In this document: one piece after another, positions 1 to 6,741 of the stretch | Numbering within the stretch: the first letter of the stretch is position 1 | Layout: each line of letters opens with the position of its first letter | Assembly (NCBI GenBank): GCA_017465545.1 | Contig: JAFTVY010000079.1 | Span: 1 to 32,925, forward strand | Reading direction: 5' to 3' | Origin: Ruminiclostridium sp. | Lineage (GTDB): Bacteria > Bacillota > Clostridia > Oscillospirales > Ruminococcaceae | Length of the DNA stretch: 32,925 bases | Program-made: the position numbers and the translations under genes | The notes under the pieces: model-generated | Database searches by the model: none | Told to the model about the DNA's origin: nothing | The model's input: only the letters and a program-made list of their open reading frames with translations

Positions 1-65
1 CCGTTATTCCTTAATTCTATTATTTCTTTTTCATATTCTCCCATATGTCGATATTCTCTTGGCAT
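1..65 (-). CDS. IS3-like transposase OrfA, N-terminal fragment (runs off the window)
   Basis: The minus strand opens with ATG at 65 and reads MPREYRHMGEYEKEIIELRN before leaving the window. The pattern KYRH-x-x-EYEKEI-x-EL resembles, from memory, the start of small helix-turn-helix OrfA proteins of IS3-family elements in Clostridia, which bind the element ends and are joined to the DDE OrfB by frameshifting. A strong AGGAGG site (73-78 on the plus strand) lies 7 nt before the ATG. Only about 21 residues are visible, so this rests on a short match; a host DNA-binding protein is the alternative. Confidence 0.5.
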   Translation of the reverse strand, partial: MPREYRHMGEYEKEIIELRNN

Positions 66-72
66 AAAAATT

Positions 73-102
73 CCTCCTATGGTTTTATTATACCATAGGA
101 GG
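73..102 (-). promoter_or_regulatory. Hairpin holding the transposase -10 box in its loop and its ribosome binding site in one arm
   Basis: An 11-bp perfect inverted repeat, CCTCCTATGGT (73-83) and ACCATAGGAGG (92-102), surrounds an 8-nt loop. Read on the minus strand, the loop region contains TATAAT (92-87) and the downstream arm contains the AGGAGG of the OrfA-like gene. A transcript started at this promoter would lack the upstream arm and leave the site open. A transcript reading in from outside would carry both arms and hide it. On the plus strand the same hairpin is followed by a T-run (105-112) and may act as a terminator. Confidence 0.55.
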
Positions 103-161
103 CTCTTTTTTTCTATTGTCCGTTTTTACTGGACTTGTGCAATTTTGCTTACAGCCTCTTA

Positions 162-1112
162 TTATATTATCCTGATTTCCAGCTCCGATGGAGCAACACA
201 GTGATATTCCTTACCTGAATAGATTTTTAAGAATCTGTTTGATCTGGAATAATTCTTCATCACGTACGCCGTTTTCGGATCTCTCCACCAGCAACGTATC
301 AGCATACCGAAAATGGTGATTCCGATCTTCTTGCTGAGTACACTGTAGGTGAATCTGTATTTATCGTATATCTCCTTGTCCTCCATAAACCTGCGAAGGG
401 TTGAAAACGCCATAAGATAATTTCTTATATCTTTTTTGCTTATGCTGCCGGTGATACTGCCTTCTCTATGTACGTAATTGTAAAGTGCCTGCGGGATAAA
501 GGAAACCTTTTCCGCATAATAGAACACCTGAGGCATAACCGCCAGATCCTCGAAATTAACTCCAAGCGGGAATCTTATACCGTTGCCTTCAAAAATACTG
601 CGTCTGTACAGCTTGTTCCATACGTAACTGCGGACTGTAATATCCTGCAGTACCTCCTTCAGAATCCTTTCACCGCTGTATACTCCACAGCTGTGCCTTG
701 GAAAATTTCCGACTCCGCCGCCGTTTTCGTTTACGATATTGCGGTAATTACAGCATACCACGTCCGAGTTATGTTCTGCGGCTGAGCCGTAAAGGAGCTT
801 TATATAATCCGGTGAAACGTAATCGTCGCTGTCCACAAAGGCTATATATTCGCCGCTGGCATTTGCTATACCGGTATTTCTTGCGGCGGAAAGCCCTGCG
901 TTTTCCTGATTGATTATTTTTATAAAATCAAATTCTGCGGCATATCGGTTTACGATTTCCATCGAATTATCCTTTGTGCCGTCGTTTACTACAACAATCT
1001 CGTAATTGCAGGAGCAGGTCTGGTTTGTAAGCGATTCAAGACAGCGGTCAACGTACTGCTCTACGTTATATATCGGTACGATTATACTGACAGCAACTGA
1101 TCCGGTATTCAT
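162..1112 (-). CDS. Family 2 glycosyltransferase
   Basis: A 316-aa GT-A fold glycosyltransferase of the family 2 type used for exopolysaccharide, teichoic acid or glycan side-chain synthesis in the cytoplasm. The N-terminus shows VSIIVPIYNVEQYVDRCLES, then EIVVVNDGTKDNS and the metal/nucleotide-sugar DxD-type motif AFVDSDDYV. There are no membrane segments. The start is the ATG at 1112 because GAAAGGAG lies 8 nt upstream; an in-frame GTG at 1130 lies upstream of that site. A textbook promoter precedes it (TTGACA, 17 bp, TATAAT). The gene stands alone, and its stop is next to the probable IS end, so its final residues may have been altered by the insertion. The sugar and acceptor cannot be read from sequence. 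Confidence 0.9.
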   Translation of the reverse strand: MNTGSVAVSIIVPIYNVEQYVDRCLESLTNQTCSCNYEIVVVNDGTKDNSMEIVNRYAAEFDFIKIINQENAGLSAARNTGIANASGEYIAFVDSDDYVSPDYIKLLYGSAAEHNSDVVCCNYRNIVNENGGGVGNFPRHSCGVYSGERILKEVLQDITVRSYVWNKLYRRSIFEGNGIRFPLGVNFEDLAVMPQVFYYAEKVSFIPQALYNYVHREGSITGSISKKDIRNYLMAFSTLRRFMEDKEIYDKYRFTYSVLSKKIGITIFGMLIRCWWRDPKTAYVMKNYSRSNRFLKIYSGKEYHCVAPSELEIRII

Positions 1113-1155
1113 TGCATCTGCTCCTTTCACGAAATTATATATCAGGCTATATGCA

Positions 1156-1184
1156 ATTATACATCCTTGAAGGCTTTATGTCAA
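1156..1184 (-). promoter_or_regulatory. Sigma-A promoter of the glycosyltransferase
   Basis: On the minus strand TTGACA (1184-1179) and TATAAT (1161-1156) are both perfect consensus boxes, separated by 17 bp ending in TG (extended -10). The -10 lies about 45 bp before the glycosyltransferase start. Confidence 0.85.
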
Positions 1185-1203
1185 TATAAATTCAGTCACT
1201 TAA

Positions 1204-1395
1204 TCTTTTTTTAAACAATTTTTAAGAATTAAAGGAATATCAGCGCTTATAACAGGAATACTTCTGAAGAAAGCAGGTGATGATATTCTGAAGGGAGAAA
1301 AATTGACCGCAGTCTTAGTTATTGCGGCAGGGCTTGCAACGATACTTCTTATGCTGGCGATACTTGCTTATGCCATTGAATTATCCTGTATATAA
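1204..1395 (+). pseudogene. Possible remnant of a small membrane protein
   Basis: From the stop at 1201 to the stop at 1393-1395 the frame is open. It reads like real protein: GISALITGILLKKAGDDI, then a charged link, then a strongly hydrophobic helix (VLVIAAGLATILLMLAILAY). No ATG exists in the frame. A TTG at 1303 preceded by AAGGGAG could start a 31-aa single-helix peptide; otherwise this is the tail of a decayed two-helix protein. A terminator hairpin follows at once, which supports former or present expression. Family unknown. Confidence 0.3.
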
Positions 1396-1400
1396 AAAAT

Positions 1401-1430
1401 GCAGTCGTTCCTATGGGGAAGAACGACTGC
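1401..1430. terminator. Bidirectional intrinsic terminator
   Basis: A perfect 10-bp stem, GCAGTCGTTC (1401-1410) with GAACGACTGC (1421-1430), carries T-runs on both sides: 1433-1439 on the plus strand and the complement of 1393-1399 on the minus strand. It lies 7 bp beyond the stop of the small lipoprotein gene on the minus strand. Confidence 0.85.
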
Positions 1431-1437
1431 AATTTTT

Positions 1438-1575
1438 TTACTTGGATGAAGTTTCGGAGATTTCTGTTGAACTGCCTACTGTGGGCTGAGAGCTGCTTGT
1501 CTCGTTGTTGCCGCAGGCTGTAGCCATAGCCATGATCATAGCTAAAGCTGCTGCTAATGCTAATACTTTCTTCAT
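1438..1575 (-). CDS. Small lipoprotein, 45 aa
   Basis: A complete 45-residue gene. It has a lipoprotein signal MKKVLALAAALAMIMAMATA followed by the lipidated cysteine in CGNN, then a short Ser/Thr-rich tail (TSSSQPTVGSS, STEISETSS) with no fold. The mature peptide is only about 25 residues on the outer face of the membrane. AAAGGAA lies 6 nt upstream of the ATG, a strong promoter (TTGACC, 17 bp, TATAAT) is 93 bp upstream, and a terminator follows the stop, so this is a real transcription unit. Function unknown. The whole mature protein resembles the linker that usually tethers larger lipoproteins, so it may be a truncated or minimal member of such a group. Confidence 0.75.
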   Translation of the reverse strand: MKKVLALAAALAMIMAMATACGNNETSSSQPTVGSSTEISETSSK

Positions 1576-1667
1576 TTTGTTTTCCTTTCTTTCTCGGGGA
1601 ATGCGTCGGATGAGTTTTTCTCATCTCTTTATATATCTTGTTGAAATCGTTTTCAGATTTCCTATAT

Positions 1668-1696
1668 ATTATACTCCGAAAAAAGCCTTTGGTCAA
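1668..1696 (-). promoter_or_regulatory. Sigma-A promoter of the 45-aa lipoprotein
   Basis: On the minus strand TTGACC (1696-1691), 17 bp, TATAAT (1673-1668). The leader of about 90 nt contains a small hairpin (GATGAG 1609-1614 with CTCATC 1620-1625). Confidence 0.8.
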
Positions 1697-1777
1697 TAGG
1701 GAAAGTGAATTTATGCGTGTTTTGAAGCTATTTTCGTAGCAATGAACAAATTACAGCCTTCACTTTATAAAATTGAC

Positions 1778-1806
1778 TGGACAATTCGCCCCGTTTGATG
1801 TATAAT
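1778..1806 (+). promoter_or_regulatory. Sigma-A promoter of deoD
   Basis: TGGACA (1778-1783), a 17-bp spacer ending in TG (extended -10), and TATAAT (1801-1806). The deoD start is about 100 bp downstream. Confidence 0.8.
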
Positions 1807-1903
1807 TTATGTTATAAGAGTGTAAAAGATGCATTTAAGTTACAACGCTGTAACCTTTTTACACCGCTTTAATAAAAGAAAAACACCTGAAAGGAATAAT
1901 ATT

Positions 1904-2608
1904 ATGTCAACACCTACACCTCATATCGGCGCACAGAAGGGCGAGATTGCATCCAAGGTACTTCTCCCCGGAGATCCCTTAAGAGCTAAATTCATCGCTG
2001 AAAACTATCTTTCGGAGGTAAAATGCTATAACGAAATAAGAAATATGCTGGGCTTTACCGGTCTTTACAAGGGCGAAAGAGTATCGGTTCAGGGCTCGGG
2101 TATGGGCGTTTCCTCCGTTGGAATATACAGCTACGAGCTGTATAATTTCTACGACGTAGAAAGCATCATCCGTATCGGTACAGCGGGTAGCCTTATGGAA
2201 AACGTAAAGCCCCGTGATATAGTTATAGCCCAGGGCGCTTGTCACGATTGCAATTGCGACAGACAGTACGGTCTGCCCGGCACCTATGCGCCTATTGCCG
2301 ACTTCGGACTTATCAGAAAGGCGGTAGAGCTTACCGAGGCAAAGAATATAACCTGCCACGTAGGCAACGTGCTGACCGGCGAGGTTTACTATGACGCCTC
2401 GAATTCTCTTGCCGACTGGAGCAAAATGGGCGTTCTTGCTGTTGAGATGGAATCTGCGGCTCTGTATATGACTGCCGCTCATGCGGGTAAGAAGGCTCTG
2501 TGCATTCTTACTGTAACAAATAATCCTCTCACGGGAAGCGAGGACGTTACACCTGAAGAACGTGAAAAGTCCCTTACTGATATGATAGAGATAGCTTTAG
2601 GGGTATAA
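1904..2608 (+). CDS. deoD: Purine nucleoside phosphorylase, DeoD type
   Basis: A 234-aa cytosolic hexamer-type phosphorylase that splits purine (deoxy)nucleosides with phosphate into base and (deoxy)ribose-1-phosphate for salvage. Family marks in order: TPHI (His7, which enters the neighbouring subunit's site), LPGDPLRAK with phosphate-site Gly and Arg (22-29), GTAGS (92-96), GNVLTGEVYY (154-163) and VEMESAALY (180-188), which binds ribose. Length matches the family (about 235-240). The start is the ATG at 1904, with GAAAGGAA 7-8 nt upstream; the frame stays open upstream but has no such site. Oddity: where E. coli DeoD has TVSDH with the base-protonating Asp204, this protein has TVTNN, an Asn (residue 206). 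This could change preference between 6-amino and 6-oxo purines. It is a single-gene unit with its own promoter. Confidence 0.93.
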   Translation: MSTPTPHIGAQKGEIASKVLLPGDPLRAKFIAENYLSEVKCYNEIRNMLGFTGLYKGERVSVQGSGMGVSSVGIYSYELYNFYDVESIIRIGTAGSLMENVKPRDIVIAQGACHDCNCDRQYGLPGTYAPIADFGLIRKAVELTEAKNITCHVGNVLTGEVYYDASNSLADWSKMGVLAVEMESAALYMTAAHAGKKALCILTVTNNPLTGSEDVTPEEREKSLTDMIEIALGV

Positions 2609-2720
2609 TTACGGTTTTTTTAAAGAAATAAGGCTTCTTTTTTCACTTAAAATAAGTTTTTTAGTTTATTTTTCATAAAAATATATGGTGAAAATTGGTT
2701 GATATGCCATAAATCTTTTC

Positions 2721-2749
2721 TTGATATTCTATTGATTTTATGGTATAAT
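2721..2749 (+). promoter_or_regulatory. Sigma-A promoter of the type IV pilus operon
   Basis: TTGATA (2721-2726), 17 bp, TATAAT (2744-2749), about 80 bp before the pilC start. It is the only clear promoter in front of the run of pilus genes from pilC to the second FTLVE pilin. Confidence 0.8.
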
Positions 2750-2759
2750 TTAGTATGGT

Positions 2760-2797
2760 GATAATAATCTCTATTTTTGGGTAAGGATTATTTTATC
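2760..2797 (+). promoter_or_regulatory. Hairpin at the 5' end of the pilus operon leader
   Basis: GATAATAATC (2760-2769) can pair with GATTATT plus ATC (2786-2797) through a 2-nt bulge, giving about 10 bp around a 16-nt loop. It starts near the expected transcription start. It is A/T-rich and weak, so it may only be a stabilising 5' structure. I see no conserved core of a cyclic-di-GMP riboswitch. Confidence 0.3.
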
Positions 2798-2828
2798 GAT
2801 TCAGAAAACAATGAATGGGGGATACTCA

Positions 2829-4031
2829 GTGACTACATTCTCTTATGTGGCAACCGATGTCAACGGTAAAAAGCTGAAGGGCAAGGAATCGGCCGAGGAC
2901 GCAGCGGAGCTTATAGACAAGCTCAGGCAGAAAGGCTTATACTGCACCAGCTACAAGGACCTTACAGCAGGTAAGGCAAATGATGTCAAGTTCAAGTTCA
3001 AGACCAAGGATCTTTCCTTCTTCTGCCGACAGTTAGCGGCTATGCTTACTTCAGGTGTAAGTCTTGTAAAATCACTTCACATCCTGCAGTCGCAGACAGA
3101 AAACAAAAAAATGAAGGCTGTACTTCTTGATATTTACGAAGAAGTTCAGAAGGGACGTTCCTTCTCCGAGGCTATCGCAACAAAGCCGGGCGTATTCCCG
3201 GGACTGTTCGTCAGCATGGTAGGTGCCGGCGAAGCGTCAGGTAACCTTGATATGATCATGAACAGAGTATCTGAGCATTATGCAAAGGACAGCAAGACAC
3301 AGAACAAGATCAAGGGCGCTATGATTTACCCTATAGTTCTTCTTACACTCCTTGTTGTTATGATGGTAGCGATGTTTACCTTCATCATGCCTATGTTCCG
3401 TGGACTTATGATGGAGGGTGATGAAATTCCGCCTCTGTCAGCGGCAATGTTCGCAATAAGTGACTTCTTTATCAATCAGTGGTACATATTGATTATCGCT
3501 CTTATTGCCATAGTAATCGCATTCAGAATCATTCTGACTACTCCGGCGTCAAAGCTGAAGTGGGATGAAATGCTGTTAAGACTTCCCAAGGTCGGCGGTC
3601 TTTTAAGAACCATCTACACAGCACGTTTCGCAAGAACAATGTCAAACCTCTTTGCCAGCGGTCTGCAGATGGTTGACTGTATCGAAAAGTCAGTAGGTAC
3701 ACTCGGAAATACCTACATTATCAAGTCCTTCGAGGACGTTGTTGAAAACGTTAAGCGAGGCGAGGCTCTTTCAGTAGCTATAGGCAGAATCAACGTATTC
3801 GAGGGTATGTTCGTATCCATCGTTTACGTAGGTGAGGAATCAGGTACTCTTGACCAGATCCTTGAAAAATCCTCCGACTATTACGATGATGAGGCCGATT
3901 CCGCTATTTCAAGTATGGTATCCCTGCTCGAACCTGTAATGATTATCCTTATGGGTGTAATGGTAGGTTGTATCCTGGCGGGCGTGTTCCCCATTCTCTA
4001 TGGTGGTATGGAAGGTATGGGTGCTATGTAA
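2829..4031 (+). CDS. pilC: Type IV pilus inner-membrane platform protein PilC (GspF family)
   Basis: A 400-aa polytopic membrane protein that forms the platform on which the PilB and PilT motors act to add or remove pilin subunits. The N-terminus TTFSYVATDVNGKKLKGKES is the classic GspF opening. Two homologous GspF halves follow, each with a Phe-x-Arg-Gln/Thr-type motif (FFCRQLAAMLTSGVSL near 65-80; FARTMSNLFASGLQMVDCIE near 265-285) and a GAGEASGNLD / VGEESGTLD signature. Helices lie near 170-195, 215-240 and at the C-terminus. The start is taken as GTG at 2829, because GGGGGA lies 6 nt upstream and the resulting N-terminus fits the family. An in-frame ATG at 2811 has no such site. First gene of the operon. 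Confidence 0.93.
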   Translation: MTTFSYVATDVNGKKLKGKESAEDAAELIDKLRQKGLYCTSYKDLTAGKANDVKFKFKTKDLSFFCRQLAAMLTSGVSLVKSLHILQSQTENKKMKAVLLDIYEEVQKGRSFSEAIATKPGVFPGLFVSMVGAGEASGNLDMIMNRVSEHYAKDSKTQNKIKGAMIYPIVLLTLLVVMMVAMFTFIMPMFRGLMMEGDEIPPLSAAMFAISDFFINQWYILIIALIAIVIAFRIILTTPASKLKWDEMLLRLPKVGGLLRTIYTARFARTMSNLFASGLQMVDCIEKSVGTLGNTYIIKSFEDVVENVKRGEALSVAIGRINVFEGMFVSIVYVGEESGTLDQILEKSSDYYDDEADSAISSMVSLLEPVMIILMGVMVGCILAGVFPILYGGMEGMGAM

Positions 4032-4128
4032 TAAGCAGATTCGCTTATACGTACACACATCAGACAAGAATAATTATTCCGGCGGTCCGGATCATAAACC
4101 AAATTAACAGGAAGGAATTTTTCAGGAT

Positions 4129-5754
4129 ATGTTATCTATTGATATTACCGACAGACAAATAAAACTTGTTCGTGGCTCTGCACAGGGCAGCAAGATCAAG
4201 ATTGACGAAGTTGATTTCCGTGAAATTGAAGCAGGTCTTGTTTCAAACGGTTACATCGCAGACGTTCCGCTGGTAGCGGCAGAAATTATTGATATTATCA
4301 ACACAAGAGCTATCAAGGAAAAGGATACTATCGTATCAATCAGCTCCAGCTCTATTCTTTACAAGGAGCTTATGCTCCCCAAGCCCAAGAAGCTTTCCAA
4401 CACAGCCGCAATCGAGGCTATGATCGGTAGCAATATGGGTATTTCCAACGAATACAACATCTCCTACACGATCGTAGGCGAAACCAAGGACGAAAACCAG
4501 AATCCCCTTATCAAGGTACTGGCTACAGCCTGCCCCCAGAGACTTGTTGACGGCTACGTAAAGCTGTTCACACATATCGGTCTTTCCTTAAAGGCTGTAA
4601 ACATCTCCAACAACTCTATTTCCCGTCTTATCCAGAACACACCGAAGATGTCAAACTATATGCCTCTTCTCCTCGTTCAGATAGACAGAGAGTTCTTAAA
4701 CATCAACCTTTACGAGGATAACGTACTTTCGTTCTCACGTTACTTCAAGATCGATGCTTCTGATTACAACAACGCACCTGACTACGTAAACCAGGCTGTA
4801 TATGACAACCTGTTCAGAATGTTCCAGTTCTTCCAGTCCAGAAAGGACATGAAGCCCATCAAGGAAATGATGTTCTATGGTGAGATCCCTGACTTTATCG
4901 CTCTTTCCAATGCGGTACAGTCCTTCAACGTGCCTTGTCACATCTTAAGCACACCCACCACCATCGCTTCAAGAGCTGACTACGAATTCACAAAGTTTGC
5001 TAACGCAATCGGTGCTCTTTACAAGGTTGATAAGGAACTCGAACATATCAACCTTCTCGATACTACAGCCGCTAAGGAAAGCAAGGGACTCAACACCTTC
5101 TTCATCGGTATGGCTGCCGCAGCTATTCTCAGCGTAGGCGCATTATTCGGTGCCAATGCGGTTATCAACGTGATAAACGACGGCATCAAGGCTGAAATTA
5201 CAAAGGTTAACAATCAGATAAACGACGCAGATTTCCAGGCAAGACTCAATGAGCTTGCAAGAAAAGAAGGCGTACTTGCTAACTTTGAAAGCTATAAGAC
5301 ATCCATTGCAAATGCTGAAATTATGTTCAACTATATGCCCAAGGGTACAACAGACGTCTATAAGATGATCAGAGAGCCCTTCACGGCAAACGAAGAGGGC
5401 GTTGAACAGATTACAGACGCAAAGATCAAGGAAGCCCTCAAGGGTATGGAAATCACAGGTAGCGTTACTATCGGTACATATAACGTTTCCGCTTCCTTCA
5501 AGTGCGACAGAGAAGATCAGCCTTCACAGTATGTAAGAGCACTTATTGATCAGGGTTATTTCGAGAATATCACCTACACAGGTTATTCAGTAAAGGAAGT
5601 AACCGATGAGACATCCGGTGCAAACAAGGATGAACCGAAGAAGGAAGTTAACTTCAGCCTTACAATGCTCTTAAAGGCAGGTAACGACGTTGACTATACC
5701 AAGGATGAAGTAAACAGCGCACTCAATTCCGGCAATGCCGAAGCAGCACAGTAA
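4129..5754 (+). CDS. PilM-PilN fusion protein of the type IV pilus assembly complex
   Basis: A 541-aa protein joining two normally separate parts. Residues 1 to about 300 match the PilM actin-like fold in order and length. Residue 307 begins INLL, the tail by which free PilN grips PilM. It is followed by one membrane helix (about 324-346), a coiled segment rich in Asn, Glu and Lys (350-390), and an extracytoplasmic domain of about 150 residues, as in PilN. The product should link the cytoplasmic motor side to PilO outside the membrane. The Gly-rich phosphate loops of PilM are degenerate: SIDITDRQIKLV replaces the usual DIG-type loop, and LVQIDREFLNINL replaces the second. Nucleotide binding is therefore doubtful. 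It lies 97 bp after pilC and 20 bp before pilO. Its ribosome binding site (GGAAGGA) is 13 nt away, which is rather far. Confidence 0.85.
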   Translation: MLSIDITDRQIKLVRGSAQGSKIKIDEVDFREIEAGLVSNGYIADVPLVAAEIIDIINTRAIKEKDTIVSISSSSILYKELMLPKPKKLSNTAAIEAMIGSNMGISNEYNISYTIVGETKDENQNPLIKVLATACPQRLVDGYVKLFTHIGLSLKAVNISNNSISRLIQNTPKMSNYMPLLLVQIDREFLNINLYEDNVLSFSRYFKIDASDYNNAPDYVNQAVYDNLFRMFQFFQSRKDMKPIKEMMFYGEIPDFIALSNAVQSFNVPCHILSTPTTIASRADYEFTKFANAIGALYKVDKELEHINLLDTTAAKESKGLNTFFIGMAAAAILSVGALFGANAVINVINDGIKAEITKVNNQINDADFQARLNELARKEGVLANFESYKTSIANAEIMFNYMPKGTTDVYKMIREPFTANEEGVEQITDAKIKEALKGMEITGSVTIGTYNVSASFKCDREDQPSQYVRALIDQGYFENITYTGYSVKEVTDETSGANKDEPKKEVNFSLTMLLKAGNDVDYTKDEVNSALNSGNAEAAQ

Positions 5755-5774
5755 GAAAGAGAGGATAAACGATT

Positions 5775-6629
5775 ATGAAAATCAGTAAACAGGAACAGAT
5801 CTTTATTATCATCTTTATAGTTGCTGCAATTATCGGTGTAGGCTTCTTCGTATTCATATTACCTAATTTCAACAACATTGATGTAAATAACAAGAATCTC
5901 GAAAGCGCAAAGACAAGATATGCAGAGCTTCAGAAGAAGCTTGAACACGAAGCTACTATTGATACAGAAATCAAGGCGGCTTATGAAGAAGGTAAGAACC
6001 TCGCAAACTCCTTCTATGACGATATGACAACCTATGAAGCAGACGAAATCATGCGTCAGTTTATCGCAAGAGGTAAGGATATCACAATTGACGGTCTCAG
6101 CATTTCTCCCTTCTCAACGTCAACACTTTCAATCGCAACCTTCACTCCTACAGATATTTCATATCCCCTCAAGGACTTTGCAAATACAGTAGTACAGCAG
6201 CAGGAAGAGGTTGTTGACATCACAAAGATGAATGACAGAGAGCGCATGATGTACTTCAAGAGCCTCACAGCAAACATTCTTTCAGTATCCGCTCCCGTAA
6301 CAGTCGGTAGCATTACGGTTTCCTTCAATGCTCATTCAGATAAGCTCCAGAACCTTCACGATTTCGTTGATCTTCTTAACGAAGGCGTTTATGACGAAAG
6401 CATCAAGGGTACTGACGGCAAGCCTCAGAGAAAGGCTACATACATGAGCAGCGTAATCTTCCAGATGGAAGAATCGAAGGATAAGGATGATAACCAGAAT
6501 CAGGAACAGAACGAGAGCAACCCCAACGCCAACAACAAGGATGAAGAAGGCTTCACAATGGCATTCTCAGTTCAGTTCTACTGCATCAAGCCTGTAGCTG
6601 ACCCCTTCGCAAATCAGACAGCACAGTAA
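5775..6629 (+). CDS. pilO: Type IV pilus assembly protein PilO-like
   Basis: 284 aa with a short cytoplasmic N-terminus, one membrane helix (IFIIIFIVAAIIGVGFFVFI, about 9-28), a coiled-coil stretch (about 38-72: KNLESAKTRYAELQKKLEHE) and an extracytoplasmic ferredoxin-like region. This is the PilO/GspM plan; it pairs with PilN around the platform. An unusual low-complexity insert of Asp, Asn, Gln and Lys at about 232-258 (KDDNQNQEQNESNPNANN) interrupts the C-terminal domain. AGAGAGG lies about 8 nt before the ATG, and the gene follows the PilM-PilN fusion by 20 bp. Sequence identity in this family is low, so the call rests on topology, size and position. Confidence 0.75.
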   Translation: MKISKQEQIFIIIFIVAAIIGVGFFVFILPNFNNIDVNNKNLESAKTRYAELQKKLEHEATIDTEIKAAYEEGKNLANSFYDDMTTYEADEIMRQFIARGKDITIDGLSISPFSTSTLSIATFTPTDISYPLKDFANTVVQQQEEVVDITKMNDRERMMYFKSLTANILSVSAPVTVGSITVSFNAHSDKLQNLHDFVDLLNEGVYDESIKGTDGKPQRKATYMSSVIFQMEESKDKDDNQNQEQNESNPNANNKDEEGFTMAFSVQFYCIKPVADPFANQTAQ

Positions 6630-6649
6630 TTAAAATTTAAGTGGATAAA

Positions 6650-6670
6650 CCCTGCCGTTTTCGGCCAGGG
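6650..6670 (+). terminator. Hairpin between pilO and the large pilin gene (attenuator or partial terminator)
   Basis: CCCTGCCG (6650-6657), TTTT, CGG-C-CAGGG (6662-6670) forms an 8-bp stem with one bulged C, followed by CTTTTCC. The U-run is short, so some read-through is expected. It could set the ratio between core assembly proteins and the pilins downstream. No strong promoter is visible after it. Confidence 0.4.
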
Positions 6671-6741
6671 CTTTTCCGCTATAACAGACGTTTGTTTCCG
6701 ATTATAAAAATCGGACGATTATTACGAAAGGACGAATGACG

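Larger units (their letters stand above)
1..140 (-). mobile_element. Probable left end of an IS3-like insertion sequence
   Basis: The DNA between the OrfA-like start and the glycosyltransferase stop carries a short dyad (TTGTCC at 116-121 and GGACTTG at 131-137), as expected of a terminal repeat, and no host gene. The exact outer end cannot be set without the other end of the element; 140 is a guess. The glycosyltransferase stops only 22 bp from this point, so the element may have landed just behind, or in the last codons of, that gene. Confidence 0.35.

Noticed and set aside
1349-1699. Frames of 115 aa (minus) and 64 aa (plus)
   Set aside because: Both overlap the 45-aa lipoprotein, its promoter and the terminator; the lipoprotein has the signal peptide, binding site and terminator.
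2750-2828. Cyclic-di-GMP riboswitch in front of the pilus operon
   Set aside because: Some clostridial pilus operons have one, but this leader is only about 70 nt and shows one weak A/T hairpin without the conserved core.
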